From the IMG/VR virus record IMGVR_UViG_3300042890_004289, positions 1 to 21,683 of that record: a stretch of DNA of 21,683 nt; one strand, 5' to 3'. The position numbers and the translations under genes were made by a program. Below, one piece after another: positions 6,434-16,660 of the stretch. This stretch comes from a virus. Positions within the stretch are counted from its first letter, which is position 1. Every line of letters starts with the position of its first letter. The notes below the pieces were generated by a model. It was not told where the DNA came from. It made no database searches and saw nothing but the letters and a program-made list of their open reading frames with translations.

Positions 6434-7495
6434 ATGGCAAAAGCATTTGACGTAAGCAAGTTCCGCAAGGAAATTACAAAAAGCATTGAAGGACTCAGCA
6501 TTGGCTTCAATGACCCTACCGACTGGGTAAGCACAGGTAACTTTGCACTGAACTATCTGATCTCTGGATTCTTTGATCGAGGTATTCCATTAGGCAAGGT
6601 CACAGTGTTTGCTGGTGAATCTGGCGCAGGCAAAAGTTACATCTGCTCGGGCAACATTATCAAGAACGCACAAGAGCAAGGCATCTATGTGGTGTTGGTT
6701 GACAGCGAAAACGCACTGGACGAAGCATGGCTCAAGGCACTGGGTGTGGACACCAGCCAAGACAAACTGCTGAAACTCAGCATGAGCATGATTGATGATG
6801 TGGCCAAAACAATCTCTACATTCATGCAGGACTACAAGGCCTTGGCCGAAGGCGAACGTCCCAAGGTCATGTTTGTGATTGACAGCCTGGGCATGTTGTT
6901 GACACCCACAGACGTTAATCAGTTTGAAGCAGGCGAAATGAAAGGTGACCTGGGTCGTAAACCCAAAGCACTCACAGCCTTGGTTCGTAACTGTGTCAAC
7001 ATGTTTGGCAATTACAATGTGGGCTTGGTCTGTACCAATCACACATACGCAAGTCAAGACATGTTTGATCCAGATGACAAGATCTCGGGTGGACAAGGAT
7101 TTATCTACGCCAGTTCAATTGTGGTTGCCATGAAGAAACTCAAGCTCAAAGAAGATGAAGATGGCAACAAGGTGTCAGAAGTCAACGGTATCCGTGCGTC
7201 ATGCAAGATCATGAAAACACGCTATTCAAAACCGTTTGAAGGTGTGCAGGTCAAGATTCCGTACACCACGGGCATGAGTCCGTACTCGGGCTTGACTGAT
7301 CTAGCTGAGAAAAAAGGTATCCTTAAAAAGGATGGCAATAGACTGGCATTCACTATACAGGACACAGGCGAAATTATCAAGTATTTCCGCAAGGCCTGGG
7401 AAGCCAACGAAGATGGCTGTCTTGACAAGGTCATGGCGGATTTTGCCAAGATCAAAGATGAGGTCGTTGTAGAAGAAGCAGGAGACGAAGCATGA
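6434..7495 (+). CDS. uvsX: UvsX, RecA-like strand-exchange recombinase
   Basis: A 353-residue RecA/UvsX family ATPase that loads on gp32-coated DNA and drives strand invasion and recombination-dependent replication. The Walker A is GESGAGKS at residues 61-68. VLVDSENALDEAWL follows at about 87-100, and the Walker B strand KVMFVID ends at D150. A DNA-binding loop-type segment lies near GQGFIYASSIVV. The acidic C-terminal tail (EVVVEEAGDEA) fits gp32 and UvsY interplay. The ribosome binding site AAGGA lies 8 bases before the ATG. Its stop overlaps the next gene by ATGA. Length is close to T4 UvsX (391 residues) and RecA. Confidence 0.94.
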   Translation: MAKAFDVSKFRKEITKSIEGLSIGFNDPTDWVSTGNFALNYLISGFFDRGIPLGKVTVFAGESGAGKSYICSGNIIKNAQEQGIYVVLVDSENALDEAWLKALGVDTSQDKLLKLSMSMIDDVAKTISTFMQDYKALAEGERPKVMFVIDSLGMLLTPTDVNQFEAGEMKGDLGRKPKALTALVRNCVNMFGNYNVGLVCTNHTYASQDMFDPDDKISGGQGFIYASSIVVAMKKLKLKEDEDGNKVSEVNGIRASCKIMKTRYSKPFEGVQVKIPYTTGMSPYSGLTDLAEKKGILKKDGNRLAFTIQDTGEIIKYFRKAWEANEDGCLDKVMADFAKIKDEVVVEEAGDEA

Positions 7496-7761
7496 GCGAA
7501 ACAGTAGCAAGTGAAATCTGGAGTGAGCTCAAGCGTTACGTGAACACTGTGGATCGTGACGAAGCAGCAGAAGCTGTGGTTGCGATCTTGATTGACAACG
7601 ATTCTGATGTGGATGATATTCGTGCTGCCTTCAAGAACGATGTGGATATCAAACGTGCGCTCACTGCGTATCTTGACAACGACCGAGATTATGTGGATCC
7701 CGAAGACGAAGATCCGGATGAAGATAGTGATACCACAGAAGATGACAACTGGGAAAACTAA
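7492..7761 (+). CDS. Small acidic protein in the uvsX operon
   Basis: An 89-residue protein of unknown function. The first 65 residues look helical (EIWSELKRYVNTVDRDEAAE, then AVVAILIDNDSDVDDIRAAF), and the last 25 are almost all Asp/Glu (DPEDEDPDEDSD). AGGAG lies 8 bases upstream, and the start overlaps the uvsX stop (ATGA), so it is coupled to the recombinase. A DNA-mimic or gp32/UvsX-binding role is possible given the acidic tail, but is only a guess. The next gene starts on the last base of its stop codon (TAATG). Confidence 0.85.
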   Translation: MSETVASEIWSELKRYVNTVDRDEAAEAVVAILIDNDSDVDDIRAAFKNDVDIKRALTAYLDNDRDYVDPEDEDPDEDSDTTEDDNWEN

Positions 7762-9014
7762 TGGGCGACAAATATTTTCCTATCAAGACTGCAACAGCCT
7801 GCCAGTTAAAATGGAACTGGAGTACTCTGTATCTTTACAAAGGAGTAACTGCTAGTTGCCATCGTGCTGGACACGGGCAGTTGACTCCGGAGACATTTGA
7901 TACTTTTCACAATACTGAAAAAAAGCAATCAGAACGCAAGCGGATGTTGGACGGGCTTTGGCCCGAAGATTCCAGTTGTTACTATTGCCGTGACATAGAG
8001 CAAAGTGGTGGTTCTAGCGATCGTATGCGACATCTTGCGATCCCAAATCAATCACCACCGGAGTTGGATTTAGACCCCACAGCAGTAGTAGTTCAGCCAA
8101 CTGTGCTTGAAGTATTTTTCAATAACCAATGCAATCTTTCTTGCTTGTATTGTTCTCCTGATCTAAGCTCAAGAATGAATCAGGAGTATAAAAAACATGG
8201 TAAATTTGAAAAGAACGGAGTTGTTCTAGAATACTTTCCTATTGACTCAGACTATTCGGCTATGTTAACAAAATTCTGGGAATGGATGCAAAAACATTCA
8301 ACAGGACTAGTAAGATTTACTGTAGCAGGAGGAGAAGGTTTTTACCAGCCTGAACTTGAAACTTGTCTGGAATATTTTGAATCTACTGAGCATCCTAATC
8401 TAGAATTTTGTACCATAACTAATCTAATGCTAGATTCAAAAAAACTAGAAAAGTTTGTGCAACGATTTAAAAATTTGGTCACAAGTGGCAAGCTCAAACG
8501 AGTCGATTTAACCTGTAGTATTGATTGTCTTGGCCCTGAACAAGAGTATACAAGATACGGAATGAAAGTGGAACAATGGATTGCAAATTTTGAAAGATTG
8601 CTACAAGAGCCTTGGTTGACCCTGCACATAAATCAAACTATTAGTGTTCTCACAATCAAGACTATGCCTGCACTGATTGAAAAAATAAAAGTCTGGAAAT
8701 CACATCGTGAGATAGGACATTTCTTTAGTGTGGTTGCACCAGGTCCCGGTTATCTTGTACCAAATATTTTAGGAAATGCTGTGTTCAAGCAAGATTTTGA
8801 TTGTATTCTAAATTCTATGCCAACTGACACTGATCAAGATCAATTGGCCATGCAGTGCATGGAAGGCATTGTGCATAACTATTCTCAATCACAACCAAAT
8901 AGTACCGAGCTTTTGAAATTAAAAACATTCCTTGATGAAACTGATCGTAGACGTGGCACAAGTTGGGTCAAGATTTTTCCTTGGCTCGTAAAGGAACTGG
9001 AACATGTGGTATAG
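7761..9014 (+). CDS. Radical SAM enzyme with N-terminal twitch-type cysteine domain
   Basis: A 417-residue protein. The radical SAM motif is C124-x3-C128-x2-C131 (QCNLSCLYCS), followed by VAGGEGFYQPE, a GGE-type SAM-binding motif. Before the barrel lies a module with C14, C33, C73 and C76 in the order C...W..LYL..G...SCHR...C.YC...E..G.S.R. That pattern resembles the auxiliary-cluster (twitch) domains of this superfamily, here N-terminal to the core. Such enzymes use [4Fe-4S] clusters and SAM radicals; the substrate cannot be read from the sequence. The interior is AT-richer than its neighbours, and the gene separates the uvsX block from uvsY. It starts on the stop codon of the acidic protein and overlaps uvsY by 11 bases. 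Confidence 0.85.
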   Translation: MGDKYFPIKTATACQLKWNWSTLYLYKGVTASCHRAGHGQLTPETFDTFHNTEKKQSERKRMLDGLWPEDSSCYYCRDIEQSGGSSDRMRHLAIPNQSPPELDLDPTAVVVQPTVLEVFFNNQCNLSCLYCSPDLSSRMNQEYKKHGKFEKNGVVLEYFPIDSDYSAMLTKFWEWMQKHSTGLVRFTVAGGEGFYQPELETCLEYFESTEHPNLEFCTITNLMLDSKKLEKFVQRFKNLVTSGKLKRVDLTCSIDCLGPEQEYTRYGMKVEQWIANFERLLQEPWLTLHINQTISVLTIKTMPALIEKIKVWKSHREIGHFFSVVAPGPGYLVPNILGNAVFKQDFDCILNSMPTDTDQDQLAMQCMEGIVHNYSQSQPNSTELLKLKTFLDETDRRRGTSWVKIFPWLVKELEHVV

Positions 9015-9456
9015 TCAAGTGGCCGCGGATCTGGGCAAGATCCCAGACTTCATGGCACACTATGATCGTGAGCTCACGGATGCCAAACGAGATTGCAAAA
9101 TTGGCGGCATCGTTGAGAACAACATCAAGCTGCTTCCGGGCATAACTGAGCAGAGATTCTACCAGCTTCAGGAAGTGGAAGCTGTACTAAATCTGCTGAA
9201 TATTCAGTTACGCAAGATTCGTCGCAAGCACTTTCAAAAGTATCTGGAAGGTTACAATCGTGCTCTCAGCAGCAGAGATGCTGAAAAGTATGTGGACGGC
9301 GAAGATGAAGTGATTGACTTTGAAACCATTATCAATGAAGTAGCCCTGCTGCGTAATCGCTGGCTGGGTATCATGAAAGCACTAGAAAGCAAGAACTTCA
9401 TGCTGGGCCACATTGTTAGACTACGAGCAGCCGGCATGGAAGATATTCAAGTGTGA
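9004..9456 (+). CDS. uvsY: UvsY-like recombination mediator
   Basis: A 150-residue, mostly helical protein. The pattern resembles T4 UvsY (137 residues): a basic RKIRRKHFQKYLEG segment, an acidic DGEDEVIDFETI region, then a helix LGIMKALESKNFMLGHIVRL ending with an AAGM turn. UvsY loads UvsX onto gp32-covered single-stranded DNA. Position downstream of gp32 and uvsX strongly supports the call, but overall sequence similarity is too weak for certainty by eye. The AAAGGA ribosome binding site lies within the end of the radical SAM gene, about 10 bases before the ATG. Confidence 0.72.
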   Translation: MWYSQVAADLGKIPDFMAHYDRELTDAKRDCKIGGIVENNIKLLPGITEQRFYQLQEVEAVLNLLNIQLRKIRRKHFQKYLEGYNRALSSRDAEKYVDGEDEVIDFETIINEVALLRNRWLGIMKALESKNFMLGHIVRLRAAGMEDIQV

Positions 9457-9463
9457 CCATTGA

Positions 9464-11278
<1,815 letters not shown>

Positions 11279-11288
11279 GATATGATAT

Positions 11289-11294
11289 TAAATA
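11289..11294 (+). promoter_or_regulatory. Candidate late promoter in a 33-base divergent gap
   Basis: ATTAAATAG lies 17 bases before ATG 11312, in the only gap between the divergent genes. T4 late geometry gives a leader of about 12 bases with no Shine-Dalgarno. The opposite strand has only a weak A/T-rich match (TATTTAAT) for the minus-strand gene. Confidence 0.35.
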
Positions 11295-11311
11295 GTTATT
11301 GAACAAACACC

Positions 11312-11959
11312 ATGTATAAAATAAATTCTCTCTGGCACAGTCCCGAACCCCCTAATGGATTCTTTAGTGAACGCTTGTCTGAACATGTAGATATACACTA
11401 TCAACAACGGTATCGTTACTATATATTCCAAAATATTCCACGCAAACGCACCATGATTGACATTGGTGCCAACATTGGTATCTTTGCCAGACCCAGTGCC
11501 GAACAGTTTGAACGGGTAATATGCTTTGAACCAGTGCTCAAAAATTTTGAAGTGTTGCAAAAAAATCTAGAAAGTTATCTCAATGTTGAATTGCATAACC
11601 TAGGGCTTGGCGATAAAGATCAAACAGTCACATTTGAATTACAAACTCTTAAGTGCGGTCATACCAAACAAGTTGAAGAGTTTGTTGCTAACCCTGAGTT
11701 CGAAAAACACACCGGAGAACTAACCACTCTGGATCGATTCAATTTTGAATCAGTTGACTGGATCAAGATAGATGTTGAAGGCTTTGAAAATGCAGTGTTG
11801 GAAGGAAGTCGCGCCACTATACAACGCAATAGACCCTGGTTGCTGATAGAAGACAACGGACAACAAGAATATCACAAGCAATGGTTGAACGACTTGTGCG
11901 GCCCATACGAAGCAGCAGCAGTCAAAAGCAAGAGCAACACAATATGGATACCACTATGA
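11312..11959 (+). CDS. FkbM-family SAM-dependent methyltransferase
   Basis: A 215-residue protein. The SAM-binding loop is MIDIGANIG at residues 48-56. The acidic residue binding the SAM ribose is in ICFEP, about 25 residues later. VDWIKIDVEGFE and a following LEGS are the characteristic FkbM-family signature. Members methylate hydroxyls on sugars and polyketides. Within the island it probably methylates a sugar of the phage-directed glycan. The start has no Shine-Dalgarno. Its end overlaps the next gene by ATGA. Confidence 0.88.
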   Translation: MYKINSLWHSPEPPNGFFSERLSEHVDIHYQQRYRYYIFQNIPRKRTMIDIGANIGIFARPSAEQFERVICFEPVLKNFEVLQKNLESYLNVELHNLGLGDKDQTVTFELQTLKCGHTKQVEEFVANPEFEKHTGELTTLDRFNFESVDWIKIDVEGFENAVLEGSRATIQRNRPWLLIEDNGQQEYHKQWLNDLCGPYEAAAVKSKSNTIWIPL

Positions 11960-12672
11960 AGCATTTACCCTATGAACGACAAGGTTTTAGTCAGAATGAC
12001 GAGACTGGAATCATTGAGTACATGCTGGCAGGAATAGCTGATCCCAAACAAACTTTTGTGGAGATTGGATTTGGCGACGGAACACAAAATATGACTCTGG
12101 ACCTGCTGCATCAAGGATATTCGGGAGTTGGCATAGATGGGTGGAACTGGAATCCATCTGTGACTGAAAGATGGCCAGATCAGTTGATCAAAATACAGCA
12201 AATGATTTCCCCAGGTGATGTTGCACAATGCATACCCGAACAATATTGGCAACCAGACTTTTTTAGTCTAGACATTGACAGCTTTGATTATGAAGTGGCA
12301 TCAACTCTATTGCACTCAGGATTCAGCCCTGCCACAGTGTGTTGTGAAATCAACAAGCATTTTGGCAACGACTGGGCTAGTTTTCCTTATGTTGAAAACC
12401 CAGTAAAAAAAGTCACATACAATAGAAAATTTCATTATGGCTGTTCATTGTCAAAGTACAAAGACCTGTGGTCACAGTATGGCTATGAGTTTTTTACATT
12501 TGACACAAGAGCAGTGAATGCATTTTGGTTCCATCCAGACCGAGTCAGTATAGACCTAACTGTTCCCAGAAAGCAAACACTTGATGAGATAGATACTGCT
12601 ATCATCAAACAACAAATTGCCGATCATCAGTACTGGAACAACAAACAAAACGAAATTTATCAACCCACATGA
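11956..12672 (+). CDS. Putative SAM-dependent methyltransferase
   Basis: A 238-residue protein. FVEIGFGDGTQN at residues 34-45 is a glycine-rich SAM-binding loop, and GYSGVGIDGWNW after it supplies the ribose-binding Asp. FFSLDIDSFDYEVAST resembles the D-I-D-x-x-D-Y element seen in FkbM-related enzymes of polysaccharide clusters. ATG 11956 was chosen because it overlaps the FkbM stop by ATGA and the domain follows directly. In-frame ATG 11944 and the earlier GTG at 11881 would run far into the preceding gene. The substrate is unknown. It overlaps the next gene by ATGA. Confidence 0.78.
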   Translation: MKHLPYERQGFSQNDETGIIEYMLAGIADPKQTFVEIGFGDGTQNMTLDLLHQGYSGVGIDGWNWNPSVTERWPDQLIKIQQMISPGDVAQCIPEQYWQPDFFSLDIDSFDYEVASTLLHSGFSPATVCCEINKHFGNDWASFPYVENPVKKVTYNRKFHYGCSLSKYKDLWSQYGYEFFTFDTRAVNAFWFHPDRVSIDLTVPRKQTLDEIDTAIIKQQIADHQYWNNKQNEIYQPT

Positions 12673-13496
12673 AATACGCAGTACTAACAACATTCCATGC
12701 TGCTGGCTATGAAAAATATGCCAGCCGCATGATTGATACATTTTTACAAAATTGGCCTCAAGAAGTTGACCTATATGTTTACACAGAAGATTGTGCTATC
12801 ACACAATCAGCACCCAATCTACATGTGAGAGACCTACACGCAGCAAGTCCAGAAATTGTGGCATTCAAACAACGCTGGGGATCGGACCCTAGAGCACGTG
12901 GACAAGTTGCCACAGGGCCTGTGGATCGCAAAGGCAAAGCACCTGGTATTGGATTTCGCTGGGATGCCATACGATTCAGTCACAAAGCATATTCTGTTAG
13001 CCATTGTGCTGCTAACTGTGCAGCTGATGTGTTGTTCTGGATGGATGCTGACATGGTATGCCACACACCTATCACTACTGAATTTATCAATAGTCAAATG
13101 CCTGTAGATACTGGTCTGGCATTTTTGGGTAGAGAAAAGAAATTTACTGAATGCGGCTTGTATGGCATGAATCTTCGGGATCCTGTGACTCGGGCATGGC
13201 TGCAAGAGTTTCAGTTGGCCTATGATTCCGGGCGTCTTATGACCATGGCTGAATGGAATGATTGTTGGGTGTTTGATGAAACTCGTAAAGAAGTGCAGGC
13301 AGCCAACCCTCAATGGCGTCAACTCAACTGGAGTGCAGGATTGATCAAAGGCGAAGGGCATCCACTAATCAACACTGCTTGGGGTGCATACCTAGACCAT
13401 CTCAAAGGCAAACGCAAAGATACTGGGCGTAGCAATGACAAGGATCTTGTGAGACCCCGAACAGAAAGTTACTGGTCTTCGTCCACAGGCTCTTGA
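12669..13496 (+). CDS. GT-A type glycosyltransferase with DAD motif
   Basis: A 275-residue protein. FWMDADMV at residues 123-130 is a DxD metal/nucleotide-sugar motif (D126, D128), preceded by RWDAIRFSHKAYSV. The amino end MKYAVLTTFHAAGYEKYA and the DLYVYTED strand are typical of GT-A transferases. It is clearly related to the convergent gene at 13469-14203: both have a DxFLxxWP segment, a YVYTE/YVE strand, KAY..xH and W-x-DAD. It is third in an ATGA-coupled plus-strand operon with two methyltransferases. Its 3' end overlaps its convergent relative by 28 bases. Confidence 0.75.
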   Translation: MKYAVLTTFHAAGYEKYASRMIDTFLQNWPQEVDLYVYTEDCAITQSAPNLHVRDLHAASPEIVAFKQRWGSDPRARGQVATGPVDRKGKAPGIGFRWDAIRFSHKAYSVSHCAANCAADVLFWMDADMVCHTPITTEFINSQMPVDTGLAFLGREKKFTECGLYGMNLRDPVTRAWLQEFQLAYDSGRLMTMAEWNDCWVFDETRKEVQAANPQWRQLNWSAGLIKGEGHPLINTAWGAYLDHLKGKRKDTGRSNDKDLVRPRTESYWSSSTGS

Positions 13497-14203
13497 CCAT
13501 ATTCTGCTTTTGAGTGCTTGGCCTTGAAGTGTATTAGATACTTGCCCAGCACAGTATGCGGCAACGGAGTTTTGTAGGGCTTGAGAAAGCCTGCACAAAG
13601 GTCTCTGTGCGTTGCATTGGGCACCGCCCGAATAGCCACACCCAGCACATCGTTGTCATAGAATCTACGAAGACCACTGCGATCACGTTCACGATATCGA
13701 CGGCAATATTCATCTCGCAGCGTTGCAAAATCCGGATGGCGGGTATTCACTGCAAACACTCCGGTTTCGGGAACCAACCATGCTCCTTTTTTGCCGCTTT
13801 TGTCGCTGGTGTAATTTACGCCCATGTACAAACTCAGATGTTGTTGATCCAACAATGCTGTCCATAACTCGTCGGGCATGTCGGCAACTGATATCACATC
13901 AGCATCCAGCCACACAATCCAATCTGCCTTGCTGTGATGCATGGCATGCATGATGGTATAGGCTTTTTTGGCAAATTTCTTTTCACTTTGATTGCAGTCT
14001 GGATCTGCTTGAAACACAGTGTAGTCAGGTTCAAGATCATCAAAATCAATAATTTTGATTCGTTCATCAACAGGCAGTACCATGTGCTCCACATACACAG
14101 TAAGGCCGTGTGAGCTTGGCCAGTGTCTCAAAAAACTGTCTACACAATCTTTGCCAATCAGGTCATAGTAACGCTGATTCATGCTGGTAATAATTTCAAT
14201 CAT
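13469..14203 (-). CDS. GT-A type glycosyltransferase with DAD motif, paralog of the convergent gene
   Basis: A 244-residue protein. The DxD motif is VWLDADVI (D100, D102), with KKAYTIMHAM upstream and GVFAVNTRHPDF downstream, a typical acceptor-side segment. The final HFKAKHSK may supply the late metal-binding His. The start at 14203 is preferred over 14293 because it overlaps the upstream gene's stop by ATGA and begins the domain with MIEIITSMNQRYYDL. The longer version would read far into the upstream gene. It is last of a five-gene minus-strand operon and converges with its own relative. Confidence 0.75.
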   Translation of the reverse strand: MIEIITSMNQRYYDLIGKDCVDSFLRHWPSSHGLTVYVEHMVLPVDERIKIIDFDDLEPDYTVFQADPDCNQSEKKFAKKAYTIMHAMHHSKADWIVWLDADVISVADMPDELWTALLDQQHLSLYMGVNYTSDKSGKKGAWLVPETGVFAVNTRHPDFATLRDEYCRRYRERDRSGLRRFYDNDVLGVAIRAVPNATHRDLCAGFLKPYKTPLPHTVLGKYLIHFKAKHSKAEYGQEPVDEDQ

Positions 14204-15165
14204 TTGACCGCCCATTTTTTCATGTGTTCCCAGCATGTGCCGGATCTCAATTCTTCGTGATTCCAGTGAAATTGTGCAATTCTCTGTATCCATGCGTCAC
14301 GATCAGGAGTGTGTGGTTTTTCAATTCTGTGAAATCCTGCACCTGCTATGTCACGAGCCTGACTGCGATCTGGATCAGTAACAAATACAGGTATACCTTC
14401 AATGGCAGCAGCCACAGCAGGACTAGAGTTGTGGTTGATCACTGCCCAGCAATCAACAAAATCTTCAGTCAGTGTGCTACCGCCCTGGCTCAGTTGTATA
14501 TTTGTTAATCTGCGGCCAGTGCAAAGTTTTATCAGACGTTCGCAGTATTTCACAGCTCGTTTGTCTCCGGGGTGTGGACGAATTCTAATAGGACGATCTG
14601 AGTATTTTCTTATTTCTGTAATGGTCTTGATGGCCCAGTCTATCACATCCCATCCTGCCATGCTCCACCCACCGTCACGTTGCAAACACAATAAAACATG
14701 ATTGCCGTTGACTCTCCAGGGTCGCAATTGCACTCCTGTTTGTGCCTGTATTGATTGCCACCGAACAGGATCTGGAGTCTGATCGCAGTATTCGCCGGTG
14801 TTGGGGAACACACCATCATAGCTGTAGCGCAACCAATAGCCAGGGTTATTTGTATCCTTGTACAAAAACAAATTTGAATCAGCAATAACTGTGCGTCCAC
14901 CCGAGCTGCGTTGACCTTCCACAATCTCTTGACGCAGTTGCAGGTGCTGGGCTGTTTTTCCGTGTTCGTGTACCCAGCCCAGGATCACAGCCACATCACT
15001 GGGTTGATATACAGATTCGGTTTCAATTATACCTTCGTCGCCGTATTCGGTCACTCCTTGTGCAAAATATTTCAAGGTGTCCAGTTTGTCCGTGGCCTTT
15101 TTCAATGACTCAGGAGTGTATTGTTCTTTTCTAGGCAGCGTGGCCAAATAGCTTACAACTTTCAT
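14200..15165 (-). CDS. Capsule-type glycosyltransferase-like protein, paralog B
   Basis: A 321-residue protein with the same C-terminal architecture as the proteins at 10436-11278 and 15162-15974. IRIRPHPGDK is at residues 193-202, NHNSSPAVAAAIEGIPVFV at 244-262, then AGAGFHRIEKPHTPDRDAW and a helix ending in EELRSG. NHVLLCLQRDGGW matches HVLVAMQRDDSQQW of paralog A. The His-Pro motif and the NS loop suggest a KpsS/KpsC-like GT-B transferase domain, inferred from motif layout. It is longer at the amino end than paralogs A and C. It overlaps both operon neighbours by ATGA. Confidence 0.6.
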   Translation of the reverse strand: MKVVSYLATLPRKEQYTPESLKKATDKLDTLKYFAQGVTEYGDEGIIETESVYQPSDVAVILGWVHEHGKTAQHLQLRQEIVEGQRSSGGRTVIADSNLFLYKDTNNPGYWLRYSYDGVFPNTGEYCDQTPDPVRWQSIQAQTGVQLRPWRVNGNHVLLCLQRDGGWSMAGWDVIDWAIKTITEIRKYSDRPIRIRPHPGDKRAVKYCERLIKLCTGRRLTNIQLSQGGSTLTEDFVDCWAVINHNSSPAVAAAIEGIPVFVTDPDRSQARDIAGAGFHRIEKPHTPDRDAWIQRIAQFHWNHEELRSGTCWEHMKKWAVK

Positions 15166-15974
15166 GATTCTTGCATCATTCTAAATGCTGTGCCATTGGC
15201 CAGTTCCTTCACATGATATTGGCCATATGCCATACTGTGACACCAGGCGTCAAGTAGGTCTCGATCAGGATAAAATGGATTGTCAATCTTGGCCAAATCT
15301 GTGTTGCCCACCGGTGTGGCCACATGACTAGGTGCTAACACAAATGCTGGCACACCTGCCAGTATACTTTCTACAGCCGCTACGCTGTTGAAAGTGACCA
15401 GGGCATGCACATCTTTTATCAATAGCTGGCTGAGTGGTTGGTACTGAACTCTATCAATTCGTTTGGGCGCCCGTTCTCGTATCTCCACTGGAAGATTTGT
15501 GTATGTTTTTATTGTGGCCACAGTTTCTCTGATCCACTGCTGTTGGTCTATGCCATAATATCTACAGGGCTTTTCATCTGGAGCTGCCACAATAATTCGC
15601 TTGCCATACCGCCGAGGATGGGGTTTGATTCCCAGTTGATTCCAACGATCGTTGGGTCGCTCACGTATGGTGGCGTGTTGCAGATCATTCAGCACAATTC
15701 TGTGATACATCTTGATACCTTGTGAGTTTTTGTTACTGATATTGTTGCCCACATAACCCGAGTCCATGAAATAAAAATTATTGCCATCCTCTAGACATTG
15801 TTTCATTATTTTGTGTTTGAGAATGCCCCGCAACACCAACTGATTGTGATCTGTTGCTATGTCATACTGATAATCAAAATAGTCAGAGTTGGTAGGTTCT
15901 AGCTTGGCACTGCGAGCCAACATGTTGACATACTCATCCTCACCGTTTTTGCTGAGAAAAATCCAGTTGTTCAT
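15162..15974 (-). CDS. Capsule-type glycosyltransferase-like protein, paralog C (degenerate HP motif)
   Basis: A 270-residue protein aligned by eye with paralogs A and B: FNSVAAVESILAGVPAFV at residues 195-212, PVGNTDLAKIDNPFYPDRD after it, and CHSMAYGQYHVKELANG near the end. Where A and B have IRPHP, this protein has EIRERAPKR at about 164-172. The His-Pro is lost from the usual place, although a GIKPHPRRYGKR occurs earlier at 115-125. It may be an altered or inactive transferase. The start at 15974 overlaps the upstream stop by ATGA and was chosen over 15995. Confidence 0.58.
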   Translation of the reverse strand: MNNWIFLSKNGEDEYVNMLARSAKLEPTNSDYFDYQYDIATDHNQLVLRGILKHKIMKQCLEDGNNFYFMDSGYVGNNISNKNSQGIKMYHRIVLNDLQHATIRERPNDRWNQLGIKPHPRRYGKRIIVAAPDEKPCRYYGIDQQQWIRETVATIKTYTNLPVEIRERAPKRIDRVQYQPLSQLLIKDVHALVTFNSVAAVESILAGVPAFVLAPSHVATPVGNTDLAKIDNPFYPDRDLLDAWCHSMAYGQYHVKELANGTAFRMMQES

Positions 15975-16660
15975 TCTATATCTCGCTGCTGGCAATACTC
16001 AGTGAGTATGCGTTCTTGATGCCACTCACTGCCTTGTGGTGTTGTGGCAAACTCATGAAAGCACGGTGTGCCCAGAGTGTAGTGCAACAGTTTGGCATCA
16101 GTACTGGGACCATACTCATCAGGCAACCAATTCCATTCAGGAGGCAAGGCACCTATGCGTTCATCGTCTAGCCAGGAAAAACGATGCAGTTCAGCACCTG
16201 TGGATTTTTCAATAAACTCAGGAGTTAATTTTCTATTGGGGAAACTGTTGCAGTTCCAGAGCATGACACTGCTCCAATTTTTTCGAGGATAGTTTTCATT
16301 TTTTGATCCCAGATATTTTTCACTCATGCGTGTCTGGTAATCGTGTTTGACCACTTGCACATCTTGTGCGGTGTTGCGCAGATTCCATAACTCGGCAATG
16401 TCTCCACGCACAATCATGTCACCATCTATAAAGATAGCATGCCCACTGTAGTTCATCAAGTGCGGTACCAGAAATCGACTGTAGATAAACTGATTGCTGC
16501 CATCTGTGTGTGTTTCTGTGTAGTCTCGGAACAGATTCAAAGCCAATGGAATGATGCTGACTGGTTGACTGGCATGTCTAATAATTGAGTTGGCACACAC
16601 ATGATACGCTATGGCTTCTCTAGGGTCGTAGCCCACAAAAACTGGTATGATGTTTTTCAT
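15971..16660 (-). CDS. GT8-like glycosyltransferase
   Basis: A 229-residue protein. It starts IIPVFVGYDPREAIAYHVC, the GT-A amino strand and nucleotide-binding region seen in GT8-like enzymes. AIFIDGDMIV contains the DxD motif (D79, D81), and NQFIYSRFLVPHLM precedes it as in that family. LLHYTLGTPCFHEF supplies the conserved late His that completes the metal site. It transfers a sugar from a nucleotide donor; donor and acceptor cannot be read. It is second in the minus-strand operon, with ATGA overlaps on both sides. No membrane segment is visible, so it should be cytoplasmic. Confidence 0.82.
   Translation of the reverse strand: MKNIIPVFVGYDPREAIAYHVCANSIIRHASQPVSIIPLALNLFRDYTETHTDGSNQFIYSRFLVPHLMNYSGHAIFIDGDMIVRGDIAELWNLRNTAQDVQVVKHDYQTRMSEKYLGSKNENYPRKNWSSVMLWNCNSFPNRKLTPEFIEKSTGAELHRFSWLDDERIGALPPEWNWLPDEYGPSTDAKLLHYTLGTPCFHEFATTPQGSEWHQERILTEYCQQRDIE

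Noticed and set aside
6590-7096. 168-codon minus-strand open frame inside uvsX
   Set aside because: It lies wholly antisense to a certain gene, is Cys/His-rich nonsense in composition, and has no ribosome binding site.
12834-13361. Long open frame on the minus strand (175 codons) opposite the DAD glycosyltransferase
   Set aside because: It has no recognisable motif, an unusual Cys/His-rich composition and no start signal. The plus-strand frame carries clear GT-A motifs and operon overlaps.
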